From the NCBI GenBank assembly GCA_009602725.1, contig WELB01000017.1, positions 188,327-211,935 on the forward strand: 23,609 nucleotides of DNA. Reading direction: 5' to 3'. The position numbers and the translations under genes were made by a program. Origin of the DNA: Spirogloea muscicola (Eukaryota; Streptophyta; Zygnematophyceae; Spirogloeales; Spirogloeaceae). Within the stretch, counting starts at the first letter, position 1. Each line of letters begins with the position of its first letter. Positions 11,208-21,800 of the stretch are shown here, piece by piece. A model generated the notes under the pieces. That model was not told where the DNA came from. It worked only from the letters and a program-made list of their open reading frames with translations, and searched no databases.

Positions 11208-13580
11208 ATGGCGGCGGAGCGCCAACTCGCGCCTGCCGCCGCGGCGGCGCGCGCCGGCCCTCCGCCGGAGCCGCAGGTGCTTTGCGGCGCGGCGGTCCGA
11301 GCGCCAGTGGCCCTCGCCGACGACCCGCGCGGCGCCGGCAGAGGGCCCGCAGGCGACGGCGGCCCTGGCGTCGCCGACCACTTCTTGCAGGTCAGCCGCC
11401 GAGGGGCCCGGCCTTGGGCAACGTCGACGTTCGTGGCCCCGTCCCAACGACGGCCAGCAAGCAAGCTTGACTTGCCTGCTGGCATAGCCAAATCTGTGAC
11501 TGTGCAGATTCTAAGATCCCGAGGCTGGTCAGGAGGACCCCCAGCTTACATGCGGACAGCTTATGGTATAGCTTTGAAGGTGGTCGTCGGGCTCTGTGCG
11601 CGCAGGTGGAGGGCGTGAGCTACAAGCCGCCCGGCGTGAAGGCGGCGCTGCTGGACAGCGTGACCATGTCCTTGCCACGGCCCAGGTCCTTTGCAACAAA
11701 TACACATGTCACTTTGCACGTGGATGGCCCTCATTTTGCCACGCCATGGATGGCATCTTGACTCTAGAAGGTGGAATGTCATGCTACGGGTCTTTGTGTT
11801 CCAAGGCGCACTTGGCACTGACTTGCACCCTGCTTTGTCTGGGCGAGCGGGACGCAGCCTGGGGCTGGTCTTTGGCGCCAGCGGCAGCGGTAAGACCACT
11901 CTCCTCCAAGTGAGCTCCCCACCATATCGCACGTCGCAAGCTCAGTGGCCAAAGCAGTCGTCGCTTGCTGGCTTGTACAGACTTACCGTAAGAAGCTGAT
12001 AAGTGGCGCTACTGGTCTTGCTTCCTGGCAGCCGAGTGCTAGTGTGGGTGCCTCACTTACATTGATGATCTTTGTGGGGTGTGGCTTGGAGTGAGAAGGT
12101 CTTGGCCGGCTTGGCGACCCCGACGACGGGCGCCGTGATACTGAACCGCGGTGCTGAGAGCCCCGTCCGGCGGCCCTGCACGCGGGCGGAGCTTGCGGAG
12201 CACGCTGGGATAGTCTTCCAGTTCCCAGAGAGGTGCGGGCTGGAGGATGCGCTGGGACCCGAGGTGCAGGGTCTTAGGGCCAGAATCCTTCACTAGCAAA
12301 CCGGCAGATATACCATGAGGTTGAGAATGCCTGCACCTGTCCCCTACTTCGACTCTTATCTGTCAGTATAGCTGACATTACATATTCATGACATCAAAGG
12401 TCTCATCAGTAGGCATGTGCCTCGCTCAACCGGGCTTAGCCGGCAGGCGGCAATGGCTTAGAGCGAGATGCCGTTGCGCAGGTACTTTCTTGCCGATTCG
12501 GTAATTGAGGAGCTCACATTTGGGTGGCCTCGAGGGAAGAAGGACTTTACATTGCGCCAAGAGCTCGCCTCTCGCCTCCAGAGTGCCGCTTCTGCGGTGA
12601 GGCCTGAGGAACCTGCACTATCAGCAGCAGTAGAGGCTGTGCCCCCACTACACCTGTGGTCTCAGTGCAGTCAGCAATTACAAAGACACGGTCGAAGACA
12701 CGAAGGCGCTGCTGGAGCTGAGGCTTGGTGCAGAGGTCGTTGACTGATAATCCGGGAGCACCTCGGGGAAGCAGGTCGGCCTCAGTGGCGTGCAGCTCGA
12801 CACGCGGCCCCGCGACCTGAGCGATGGCTACAAGCGGCGGCTGGCCCTGGCCGTGCAGCTGGTATCTGCGTGCAGCCTGTATGCAGTCGCACTGTTGCAT
12901 CTGCAGGTTAAGATCAGCGAACAATGCGCGTTGCCTTCTCAAAATCTATTGCCTGTAGGCTGTTGCTCTGTTTACTGAGGAGCTCAAGTAGGCGGCCTCA
13001 CCCCGCAGGTCCGCAGGCCCGACATCCTCCTCCTCGACGAGCCGTTGGCCGGCTTGGGTATGCTGCTACAGCCACATTAACTGGCCCATTGGAATGCTGG
13101 AGATTCTTGCAAACATTACTACCTCTGGAGGCCGAAGCCTGTGAAGTCGTTGCCTTTCTTGAGGGCATTAGAAGGTTCTCAATTTGCCAAACTGCTGATG
13201 CTTGGATGCACTGGAAATAGAAGAAGGACCTTGCAGTCTCATCGTCATGCTGACAAGGTGCACTTGACTTACAGACTGGCGCGCTCGACTAGATGTCGTG
13301 CGCCTGCTGGCCATCCTCAAAAAACAGCACACAATTGTCGTCGTCAGTCACGATCTGAGGTAAGAGACACTCGTAGAGCACACCTGTCTGTGGTCTGTCA
13401 ACTGTGCTGACTTCCCCACGTGTTCTATGCTTAGCTGATGCGCTCCTCCTGCCATGCAGGGAGTTGGCTCCCCTTGTCGATAAGGCGTGGAACATGCGTA
13501 TGGGCGGGCGCCTTGTTAAGTCTTTATGGCCGCCACCCGATCTGGGAAAGAAGTTGGAGCCCGCATCTGCATCCAGTTGA
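11208..13580 (+). CDS. ABCI11: Plastid ABC transporter ATPase, ABCI11/NAP14-like (9 exons, 301 aa)
   Basis: Exons: 11208-11390, 11606-11685, 11858-11909, 12099-12232, 12482-12596, 12775-12861, 13009-13057, 13275-13359, 13460-13580, all in phase. It is a single nucleotide-binding domain, like the plant plastid protein ABCI11, which resembles the CbiO/EcfA ATPases of bacterial ECF metal importers and is linked to plastid metal homeostasis. Visible motifs: VSYKPPG (near 65), Walker A GASGSGKT (94-101), Q-loop in FQFPER (Q146), TFGWPRGKK, signature LSDGYKRRLALA (203-214), Walker B DILLLDEP (222-229), D-loop AGLD, and H259 in VSHDLR. The first 50 residues, rich in Ala, Arg and Pro, may be a transit peptide. 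The start at 11208 is the only upstream in-frame ATG that reads into VEGVSYKPPG. No membrane segment is present, so a separate permease is needed. The 12099 acceptor (GAGAAG/GTC) lacks a clear pyrimidine tract. Confidence 0.92.
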
Positions 13581-13821
13581 TAGTAGCAGGCCGACGCTGC
13601 GCTTGAGGCACTTGGAAGCTTGAGCCACCTGCACAATCATGGGCACACCTGGCAACTCTTTGGCCCCCTTGGAGGAACTTGAAATTGTTGTGGTGCTGCT
13701 TGCACTCGGCTTATTGCTTGCATCGTCTTTTGATGTCTCCTACGCACATCTCTCAAGGCTATCAGCACTCAAATTGGCTTCCTGGTCGTGCACTTCTGGA
13801 CGATTGCAACTTAATAAGTAT

Positions 13822-13835
13822 GGGGGGGGGGGGGG
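13822..13835. repeat. Poly-G homopolymer (14 bases)
   Basis: Fourteen consecutive G bases in otherwise mixed sequence. Long G runs are rare in nuclear DNA and prone to sequencing error, so the true length is uncertain. Confidence 0.85.
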
Positions 13836-13868
13836 ATGGTGAAAGCAATGCTCTTTCTATCTGCAAGC

Positions 13869-13988
13869 CTGAGCAGGCAGTTGCATGATTGCTTAGTTGC
13901 TGCATCTGATTTGCAGTCATCAGAAGCTTCTTGCGCTTGCTTAATTAAGGTGGTGAAGACGTAGATGCAACTAAGCAAGCCTGCTCAG
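13869..13988. repeat. Interrupted inverted repeat (foldback)
   Basis: CTGAGCAGGC at 13869-13878 and TGCTTAGTTGC at 13890-13900 are both matched in reverse complement by the block at 13963-13988 (GATGCAACTAAGCAAGCC then TGCTCAG). The left arm carries an 11-base insertion relative to the right. The loop is about 55 bases. It could be a decayed foldback element or an RNA hairpin in the 3' UTR of the upstream gene. Confidence 0.6.
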
Positions 13989-14394
13989 AACAACAACCCG
14001 CTGACTGCAGCTGTTCAAATTCTGATGTAGTGGCTAGCCCATCTATTTCTTACTGCATTGTGCAGCACAGATGGGCACGAATATTCAGGCCACCTGCAGA
14101 TGCGACCAAGGACAACAGTGTTCAACTGCTTGGCATGCGCGATTTGCTGACTTCCTTTATGCTTAGTGCAGGTTGGCGGCATTGATGACAAGCAAGGCGG
14201 ATTTGATGCTACCAGAGACTAAATGCTAGTCACTCATAGCCCGACGTCAGCTCAAAGCAATCCAGATTCACAAAGTGCGATCTACTTTTGTCACCGAAGA
14301 ACTGATAATGACGCTTCGACTGCAGGGACAGCAAGGTAAGCTGCCCCGCTTCAACGCCGCCGGGTCGCTTGCCCAGGTGTCCCGCATGCGGCTC

Positions 14395-14545
14395 TCCATC
14401 TCCTTCCAACGTTCCCAGGCTCACGCAGTGCACTTGCGGGCAGGCCGCGCTCTGGCTGCTGCTTATGGGTCTCGTCGAGGTGCCTCATGTCCAGCTGCAA
14501 GTTACTCCGACTTGCGGCTGCTAGCTCGGAGTCACTAAGCTACAA
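14395..14545 (+). repeat. Dispersed repeat copy, full-length partner of 4343-4490
   Basis: On the plus strand it reads QAHAVHLRAGRALAAA and ends SDLRLLARSH, parallel to the minus-strand reading at 4343-4490. It ends in GAGTCACTAAGC, the inverse of the CTCAGTAACC head. Confidence 0.6.
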
Positions 14546-14805
14546 TCCGCTGTAGTCTCTTGCATAACTGTGTAATTCGGGCGCCATTTGGCCATTTGGA
14601 CCTTGGCCATTATCTTTCTGGGCTGGCCATCCACAGCCTCAAGAGCTCACTTTCTGAGACTCGAGTTGCATGTCTGAATTCCCAGCTCCTGTTGTGCCCC
14701 GACCACGCTGCCGCGAGCGCCGCGAGCTTGCTGCACACTGCATAGCCGCAGTCGCTGCACAGTGAGCTGGGACGACGGCAGCCGGGCCTGTTGGGCGGGC
14801 CAGCC

Positions 14806-17800
14806 ATGGCCACCGCAGCCGCCTCGGCGGCGGCCGTGCCGGCCCCAGGCCTCCGCCTGCAGCAAGGCTTGCTGCGGAGACAGCGCGGAGAACGAGCTGC
14901 AGCCCTCAGCCGGCGCGCGCGGCCGGCGGCCATGGCGCTCGACGGCGACGCGCAGCTGCGCGAGGCGGCCCGGCAGACGGTGGGCGTCGTTCAAGTGCTG
15001 GACGTGGGCACGGCAGGGCCGGCGACAGATGGCCGCCCACTCGGGCCGCCGTCGTCGTCGTCGTTGGCGACGCCTTCGCTGAAGCGCCGGCAGGCGGCGT
15101 GGTGGCGGCGCGCAGGTTGACCTGTTTGTGAAGAGCGGGACGGCGGTGGGCCTCGGCAGCGGGCGCGTGTCGTGCATGGCCATCGAGTACCTGGGCCAGA
15201 AGCTGAGGGCCGGCGAGCTGCGGGGCGTCAAGGGCGTCCCAATGTGCGCGCTCTATCAGCCAGTAGACCCAAATGCAGCCTCGCTCTCTTACATGGCACT
15301 CCAAAAAGCTAGGATTCAGGACATGTCGTAAGCTTGCTTGCATGCGGAGGGGTCAACAGAGGCTGCAGCTGCGAGTCTGCACTTGAAGGGGCATGCCTGC
15401 GTTTCTGTGCAATCGAGTTGGGTTTCTCAATGTTATGTGGTGCTCGACTGCGTCGCTTGTATAAGTCTTTTTTGCTGCGTCGTCTTTGTGTGTGATGCGG
15501 CTGCGCCAGGTCGAGCTTGGGTGCTGCCGAGGCTGCCAAGTCGGGCGTGCCGCTGACCAGCCTGGAAGCCTGCCCCCAGGTCTCTCGCTCCTTGCCCCGC
15601 CGACATTCGCACACTGGCAAAGCTACTCGCTGCCTCTATGATTGTCATTGACGTTTCACAATTTGCAGTGAGTAGCTATGGCAGGCGCTACTGTGACCTC
15701 CCAAGAGTGATGAAGTCCCGGGGCTACGCCCTCCTCTCTCTGCCTGCTTGACAGCTGGCCTTTGCTTTCGACGACGCAGACTTGGTCCAGGAAGGCACCC
15801 TGTACGCCGTCATCGGCCGCAAGGGCGTGCCAGGCGGAGAGCCCATAGCCGCCCGCAAGGTCTGGCGTCAAGCCGATGCTGGTTGCCGTCTTTGGCTGGA
15901 GATGTGGTTGTTGACAGCGGGCTCACCATCTTGCTCTAGACGGCTGGTGTAGTGTGCAGAACGCTGCCGCATTTATGCACAGCTGTTATATTGGCCACAT
16001 TGTTGCATTTCTGCAAGAATCCTGTGCAGCTCCCACTGTCGCCCTCTAGTGACCTTGTTGGGCACTCGGACACAATGATTCGTGACATGTCCTCAGATTT
16101 GTCAGACAAATCCTCTAGATTCATTGCAATATGTAAATTCAGCAGCTACTTACTCTGTAGTGCAGATGATTGATTTGTTTTCTCTTTCCAAGGCTCTAAG
16201 CCAAGCTGCCAGCAACAGGCAATATTGAAAAGCTGTGGTGTTGTATGGGAGTCTGCAGGCCATTGCAAGGGCTGCCGCGCAGCTGGTGCTGATCATAAAT
16301 GAGGGCAAGTTTGTGGAGAGGCTGAGTGGCAGCATCCCTGTGCAGATCATGCAGGTGACTAAACTACAGCACCTGCAAGATGACAATTACGCCAAGGCTA
16401 AGCTGCTGAATGCTCCACCAGGAGCTTGAGCCCCACACCAGCGAAGAACCCCTAAGCCTATCATGATATTGGAGCCCAAGCATATATTGCGTTCTTTTCA
16501 CCTGGTTGGAATTCATTCGTTTAGTGCCGCCCAAAGCGTATTTGCGAAGTTAACAGTTGCACAACCTGAGGCATCCCGGATATCATTGCAGGACGACTGG
16601 CTTGACACGGCGGAGGAAGTGGACGACTGCTTTCTTGAAGATGCGGAGGTGTGACGCCGGCTGCCGTATCTGCACATAGGACGGGGTTCTTGTGACTCTG
16701 TGTTGCACAGTATAAGTTTCTGGCTGCAATGCTCACACTGCCAGCTTGTCCCGCTACATCCTGGTTTGGCGCAGGTGTGGCGCAGGCCATCGCAAGGCGA
16801 AGCAGGTCCTATGGGCGGCGACAACCCGCTCGTCACAGAGCAGGGGCACTACGTCCTCGACCTCATCTTCCCAGGCATCATCGAAAGGCCAGGCAAGCCC
16901 TTCTTTGCCAGGCCCAATGCTTTTAGCTAGTCACAGGGGAGTGGTCTTAATAGTAGCCTCAGGTCCCTAGGCTCCCTTGGCAGAGCTTGCGCATCTTGCC
17001 GTCTGCAAAGTTGCAAGGCCACAACGGCAATGCAGTGCTGGCGCGGATGACCCCAACAGGCTGCAAGGTTTTCGAGCATCTTGCTGCAGCAGCTGGCCTC
17101 GCGCCACTTCCTGCCTGTGCTGTGCTCATGGCTGGTCGCAACCCTGGCGGTGGTGTGGAGGTCCACTGGGTGCGAGATTGGTTAAAGCAGACTGCACAGA
17201 CTGTGATGAATTATAGAAGTCGTTGACAGAAAAGTGCACCTCACTGATGCGTACGTTGAGCAAGGGCGCCCCTGCAGCTCACTGCGACCAAGTCGTGCTG
17301 TAGCTCCCGCAAATCTGCAAGTTGCTTATGTGCTGGGGACTTGTGCTCGTGCACGAGCAGACGATCAAGCCTCTTGGCACGTGGAGGCGTGCAGCAGTCT
17401 TGCTCAGCTCAATGAACGTTGACACAAGCAGCAGCTTATCTCACTGGCTGGCCCTTCCTTGAGATCCTTGTCTAGTCTCTCTCTTGAAGTCAATGTCGCA
17501 GCAAGTGCAAGCTCCAATCGTCTAGACTGACTGGCAGTGCACAGCTCAACCTTGGTTGGGCTGAACTGTGGTGTTGCCTCCATAAGCTAGGCAATATTGA
17601 TGGAGAAGCATGGGAGTGCTGGGCTTACGACTTGTCGCAGAAGATTGCTGTAGCAGATGGGATGGTTGCTGCTCCAGAGCATGTATGCGAGGCATCTTGA
17701 CTTGCGTGTGCTTTTGTCTTGACCTTGCAGCTGATGTTGCAAGCACATTGGAGAACATTCCTGGCATTTTGGCGCACGGCCTCTACCTTGACATTGCGTG

Positions 17801-18141
17801 AGTTGCCAAAACCCGTTCCTTTATCAGGCCACCTTTGATCAAAGGAAAGCTAATGCCCAGTCTTGGAAGAAAAGAGTTGTGAACGACATCTCTTACATAC
17901 ATAGCTTAGTAAGACTATGCTTGAACAATTCGAGCACTTGCAGATCAGTGGCTCTGTCTGCGGGGTTGAAAAACGTTAACGCACACACTACAAGCACATG
18001 TAGCCACCATTAGAGAAGCAGCCAAACCTCTGTCCCCTCTTACCCACCAGATTGTGCTGCAGGTATGGTGCGGCCGTGGGCAGCGCAGATGGCGTCAAGA
18101 TCCGGACGTCGCTCTTCAAGCAGGCATTCACATCAAGCTAA
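14806..18141 (+). CDS. Ribose-5-phosphate isomerase-like protein, plant RPI4 type (9 exons, 297 aa)
   Basis: Exons: 14806-14979, 15116-15243, 15510-15579, 15755-15859, 16259-16354, 16592-16648, 16775-16892, 17731-17797, 18063-18141. All are in phase and GT-AG except a GC-AG intron after 16892. Rpi interconverts ribose-5-phosphate and ribulose-5-phosphate in the pentose phosphate and Calvin cycles. Landmarks: VGLGSGRVS (69-77, phosphate loop), [20 protein letters not shown] (127-135), [63 protein letters not shown] and SADGVKIRT. The VWRRPS and GGDNPLVT blocks point to the plant 'probable RPI 4, chloroplastic' group rather than canonical RpiA. Residues 1-42 are Ala/Arg-rich with almost no acidic residues (plastid transit peptide likely); Met43 could be an internal start. 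The Asp pair (D130, D133) is kept, but the following Lys/Glu loop differs, so activity is uncertain. Confidence 0.9.
15860..16258 (+). other. RPI4-like intron 4 (399 bp)
   Basis: GT-AG intron between IAARK and AIARAAAQ. A stretch around 16190-16226 reads [11 protein letters not shown] in one frame, but it is followed at once by a stop and is not needed for phase, so it is treated as intronic. Confidence 0.75.
16893..17730 (+). other. RPI4-like intron 7, probable GC-AG intron (838 bp)
   Basis: The donor reads CAG/GCAAGC, the strong consensus used by GC-AG introns, and the acceptor is CCTTGCAG/CT. No usable GT donor exists before the in-frame TAG at 16928-16930. Using the GC donor joins [13 protein letters not shown] to [12 protein letters not shown] with the right phase and the same spacing as remembered plant relatives. 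It is the longest intron in this gene and contains a 79-codon open frame (16987-17226). Confidence 0.75.
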
Positions 18142-18865
18142 TTGAGGACACATATGGTCAAGAAGAGCACCTTGTTGTCTCCAAATGGGGAAAGTCCACT
18201 TCGAGTTGCCACCTTACACCCACGATCACGACCACAGCTGCAAGAGGCTGATGCAATACTATTCTCCCAAAACCCATGTGGTTGACGTGCCACTGTCATG
18301 CACTGCCCTTACTTGCGTCACGCCTGACTTTCGACATATTAATAACAACAGTCAACAAGTAATCAATTGAAGCTTTGATGGAACTAATCGCATAGAGAAA
18401 AGGGGGGTGGAATTGATTGAAGCTTCAGTTGAACAATTTGCGCGGAGCTAATGGGGGAGAAAGGAAAGGGGGGGGGTTTGCGGACTGGCTTTGCCAACCC
18501 TCAGTCGACATTCACTAGCAACCTGTCACTAAACCTGGACCAATGCAGGCCAGCATCGTCGGCCTGTGGAGCTCGCCCGTGATTCATAAGGCTGCGTCTG
18601 AATCGCTATCATCCCTACTGGACGCAGCTGCGTAATCGTCGTGCGCACAGCCCTTTGGCCTTCGCAGCAATAGAAGAGCAGCGGCGTTGGCAGCAGCTGC
18701 CGTTTAGATGGGCAAGGGGCTGGTCCTACAACTAGTGCCGCGGCGAGAGTGGCGCCAGTGGCGGCACCAACGGTGGCGGCAGTGGCAATTGCTCTATCAC
18801 TAAGGGCTGCTCTCGACTGCTCGGAGGTGTCAGGCAGACTTAGGCATCATGGCATCGCAGATCTG
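18142..18865. other. Convergent intergenic region (RPI4-like 3' end and PMT 3' end)
   Basis: The two neighbouring genes point toward each other, so this 724-bp stretch must hold both 3' UTRs. It contains a diverged tandem pair (18360-18475) and GGACTGGCTTTGCCAACCC (18481-18499), which resembles the dispersed-repeat core at 10719-10737. No gene was recognised. Confidence 0.65.
18360..18475. repeat. Diverged tandem pair, about 50-65 bp per unit
   Basis: Both units carry ATTGAAGCTT, then TTGA or ATGGAAC, then an A/G-rich stretch ending in a run of six or more Gs. The second unit has a small insertion (GCGCGGAGCTAATGGG). It lies in the convergent 3' region. Confidence 0.5.
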
Positions 18866-21800
18866 TCACTTGGCCTCGGCCGCTGCTCGATGCGCTGAGG
18901 GCTCTGCACTGTCCCCAGCGTGCCAGAGTCGCTTCTGCACGTACAGCACCGACTCGTCGCCCTCAGACAGGCTGTCGCGCGGCACCGCTGCTGCCGGTGC
19001 CCAGGCTGCCCACCGCATGGCATCCAGCCGCCGCTCAACCTCGGTGATTGCCCTGAAGGTAAGCCAGTTGGGTTTAGGATTTGAGATTACAATGCATTGA
19101 GAATTGATAATCAAAATCATTGATGATGGGCAGCACAAGGACTTCACATAGCAGGCCTGCTCTCCCGCAGCAATCAAAGTTCAGGCGGCCCTCGGCTGGC
19201 CCACGAGCGGGCAAGCAGGGAGCATACTTGGGAGTATCTCGGAAGATGGCGACTCCGGCGGGGCGCAGGATGCGGTCCATCTCAAGGAGGAGGTCGTCAA
19301 GGTCGCAACCGCGCGCGACGACGTCCGATGCGACATGCCATGCATGCAGCAAGTCATACGTGCGCGGATATGTGGAGAAGGCCTCACACCTACATTTACA
19401 CCAAAGGGCGTGCAGCACCGCAGCACAAATTTGTCAGCTCGAGTGCATGCAGGCGTATAATGAAATTTCAACATCATACTGAGCTGCACTGTAAATTTTC
19501 TGAAATACTCTCTTAAGCACAGTGGCAATGAAGGAATACTGCTGTTGTATTCATGGTAGTCAAGGAGAGGGGGAGGGGTTGATTGTTACCAGTCGTGGAA
19601 CATGCCAAGCAGACCACGATCATAGATGACAGCAAGGCCCGCAGAGTCAGACGGCGGCGCAACATTCATGACCCACAGCGGGCGGCCGGCGGCGGCGAGC
19701 GCTGCGGCAAAGCCGCCCAGGCCTGCACGCATGTCCATGACATTGCGCACTGCGTCGCGTGCCACGTGCGCATCCACTGCAGCCATGTACGCGTCGGTGC
19801 GCGCCTTCCATGCCGCCTGTGGCAGGCAACAGCATATAGCAGTGCAGCGTATGAGAACCCGTCAGCTTGCCATAGTGGTAGCCGCCATCACTAATATAAA
19901 CGCGACAGGCAATATGGTGGATCCTTCGGCCTAGTGGAAGATAATTAAAACGATAAGATCAGGAAGCAGAAAGTAGCACAGCACAATGATGTGCTGTGCT
20001 TGACTCAATTACACTATCGAGAGGGTATCTTTGGTTACTAGGTTATTACAAAACCCCACAAGGCATCTCATGGCTAGGATCAAGTAAGAGCACCGTCCCA
20101 CAAAGGGTTTCACATCCTACATGGGGCAAGCAACGGTGACGAAGCTCAAGAGTGGCAGAGCTCACAGTGTCGTCACGGTAGTCCTTGCGGGAGAGCCCGA
20201 GGTCGGCGAGGCGCAGCGGCGGTGCAGACAGCCGCATTGGCCACCGGGCGAGCGCCACCTTCTCTGATACAGCACAGCAGCATTGCCTTGCGCCATACGC
20301 TGAGCTTCCAAAGCGACACCATGACAAGGGCGAGGATGATGGCCGGGGCGGTCTCAAGCGTGCAGCGATTCTGCAAGGGGGAGAGGATATTGAGGGCTCA
20401 CTCGCAGGGATGGGCGTGATGCAGGCCTTCATGGGCACCTGCCATGCCGTGTCGGCATCGTCGGCAGCTGGGCACAGCGGCGGCAGCGCGCCGGCGCCGC
20501 GCCGCGCCGCGTGGCAGTCGCCGCTGCGTGGCTTCCGGAAGATGACCGTCTGGCCGCCGCGTGCTGCCACCGTCCAGCACATGCGGCTGGCCGGCAAGAA
20601 GGACGGGTGGAGGAGGAGGGAAGGAGGTGAAGGTGATAGGGGTTAGCTTGGGTGTTGGGTGTATAAGCTGCGGCACAATACAGAAAGGAGGAGGGAGGAC
20701 TCGATTGGATGGGAGGTAGGGAGGAGAGAGGTAGGAGGAGGGGGGTCAGGGAGGGAGGCCAAGAGGAGGGGGACGAGAGGGAGAAACACGGAGGTGGTGA
20801 CATGAGCATGCAAAACGAGTGGGGGTTTTGGAGCGTCGGCGCACCTTGCAAGGTCGCTGACCTCCGCCCATATGGCCTTCTCGGCCTCGTCGTCGCTGTA
20901 CGCCGGCGGCGCCGACCACGCAAAGTAGCCGCCAGGCCGCAGCACTCGGTCGACCTCCAGCAGCAGGATCCCGTCTGAGAGTAGCGGAGGTGGCAGCAGA
21001 GGAGACGGCAGCGGCAGCGGCGCACGTGAGCTCGCAGCTTCCTCTTGAACAGGCCTAGCTGGCCAATGCTTATGTCTTCAAGGACGAGCCCAGGACGGAG
21101 GGTGGAGAGGAGGGAAGCCAGGGGCTGTCAGGAGGGGAGATGATCGAAGGAGTGGCTGACCTCGCTGCGCCCAATCGATGCGGCAGCGCGAGCAGTGCGC
21201 GAGCTCGAAGGAGCGGGACGGGTAGAGCAGGCGGCGCGTGCCGAGCACGCCGAGCGTGGCGGGGATGCCGCGCTCGAGCGCGAACTGGATCTGGTTCTCG
21301 TGCCCGTCGTTGGGCGCCAGCGACATGGCGAGGATGTCGTGCGGCAGCAGGAAGGCGCCGAACGATGCGACGCCGCACCCAATGTCCAGCACCTGGCGCA
21401 GGCGCCCGCCCAGCGCCAGGCTGCCCTTGCGGTCGCCCAGCAGCTGCGCAACCCCCGGTAACGGATTTAGGAGGGGAGGACAAAGAGAGCGAGCCTTGTT
21501 GCCGTCAGCTCAACGGTTACTTGGAGATTGAAGGGAGGAGAGAGGAGGAGAGAGAAATGTACAAGAACGGCCTGCTGCTCTTTGGATGGAGGAGGGGGTG
21601 TGACAGAGTGGAGGATTCAAGCAGGCAGCGGCAGCGGCCGTTGCACGAGGACAGGAGGGGCGCTTGCTCACCCGGCCGAGGTGCGAGATGTACTTGTCGG
21701 CGCCGTCGTGGAAGTGGGTGCCGCCCCCGGGGAAGGAGATGCGGTCTCCCTCGACGACCATCCACCGCTGGTCCGACTTCTCAAACGCCAGGTGCACGTG

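Larger units (their letters stand above)
13581..14805. other. 1.2-kb intergenic region between ABCI11-like and RPI4-like genes
   Basis: No recognisable coding sequence. It should contain the ABC ATPase 3' UTR and the RPI4-like promoter. It holds a 14-base G run (13822-13835), an interrupted inverted repeat (13869-13988) and a dispersed-repeat copy (14395-14545). No TATA box or poly(A) signal could be assigned. Confidence 0.65.

Noticed and set aside
16190-16226. [11 protein letters not shown] as an RPI4-like exon
   Set aside because: It is followed at once by a TGA without a donor. The exon at 16259 joins in phase to IAARK and matches the expected helix.
16893-16930. RPI4-like protein ending at TAG 16928
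   Set aside because: That would remove the conserved C-terminal blocks ([21 protein letters not shown]) found in phase downstream. A GC-AG intron explains the data better.
20264-20401. Extra PMT exon within intron 7 (frame with [18 protein letters not shown])
   Set aside because: Neighbouring exons already join in phase (split AAG codon), and the inserted reading has no relation to PMT sequences.
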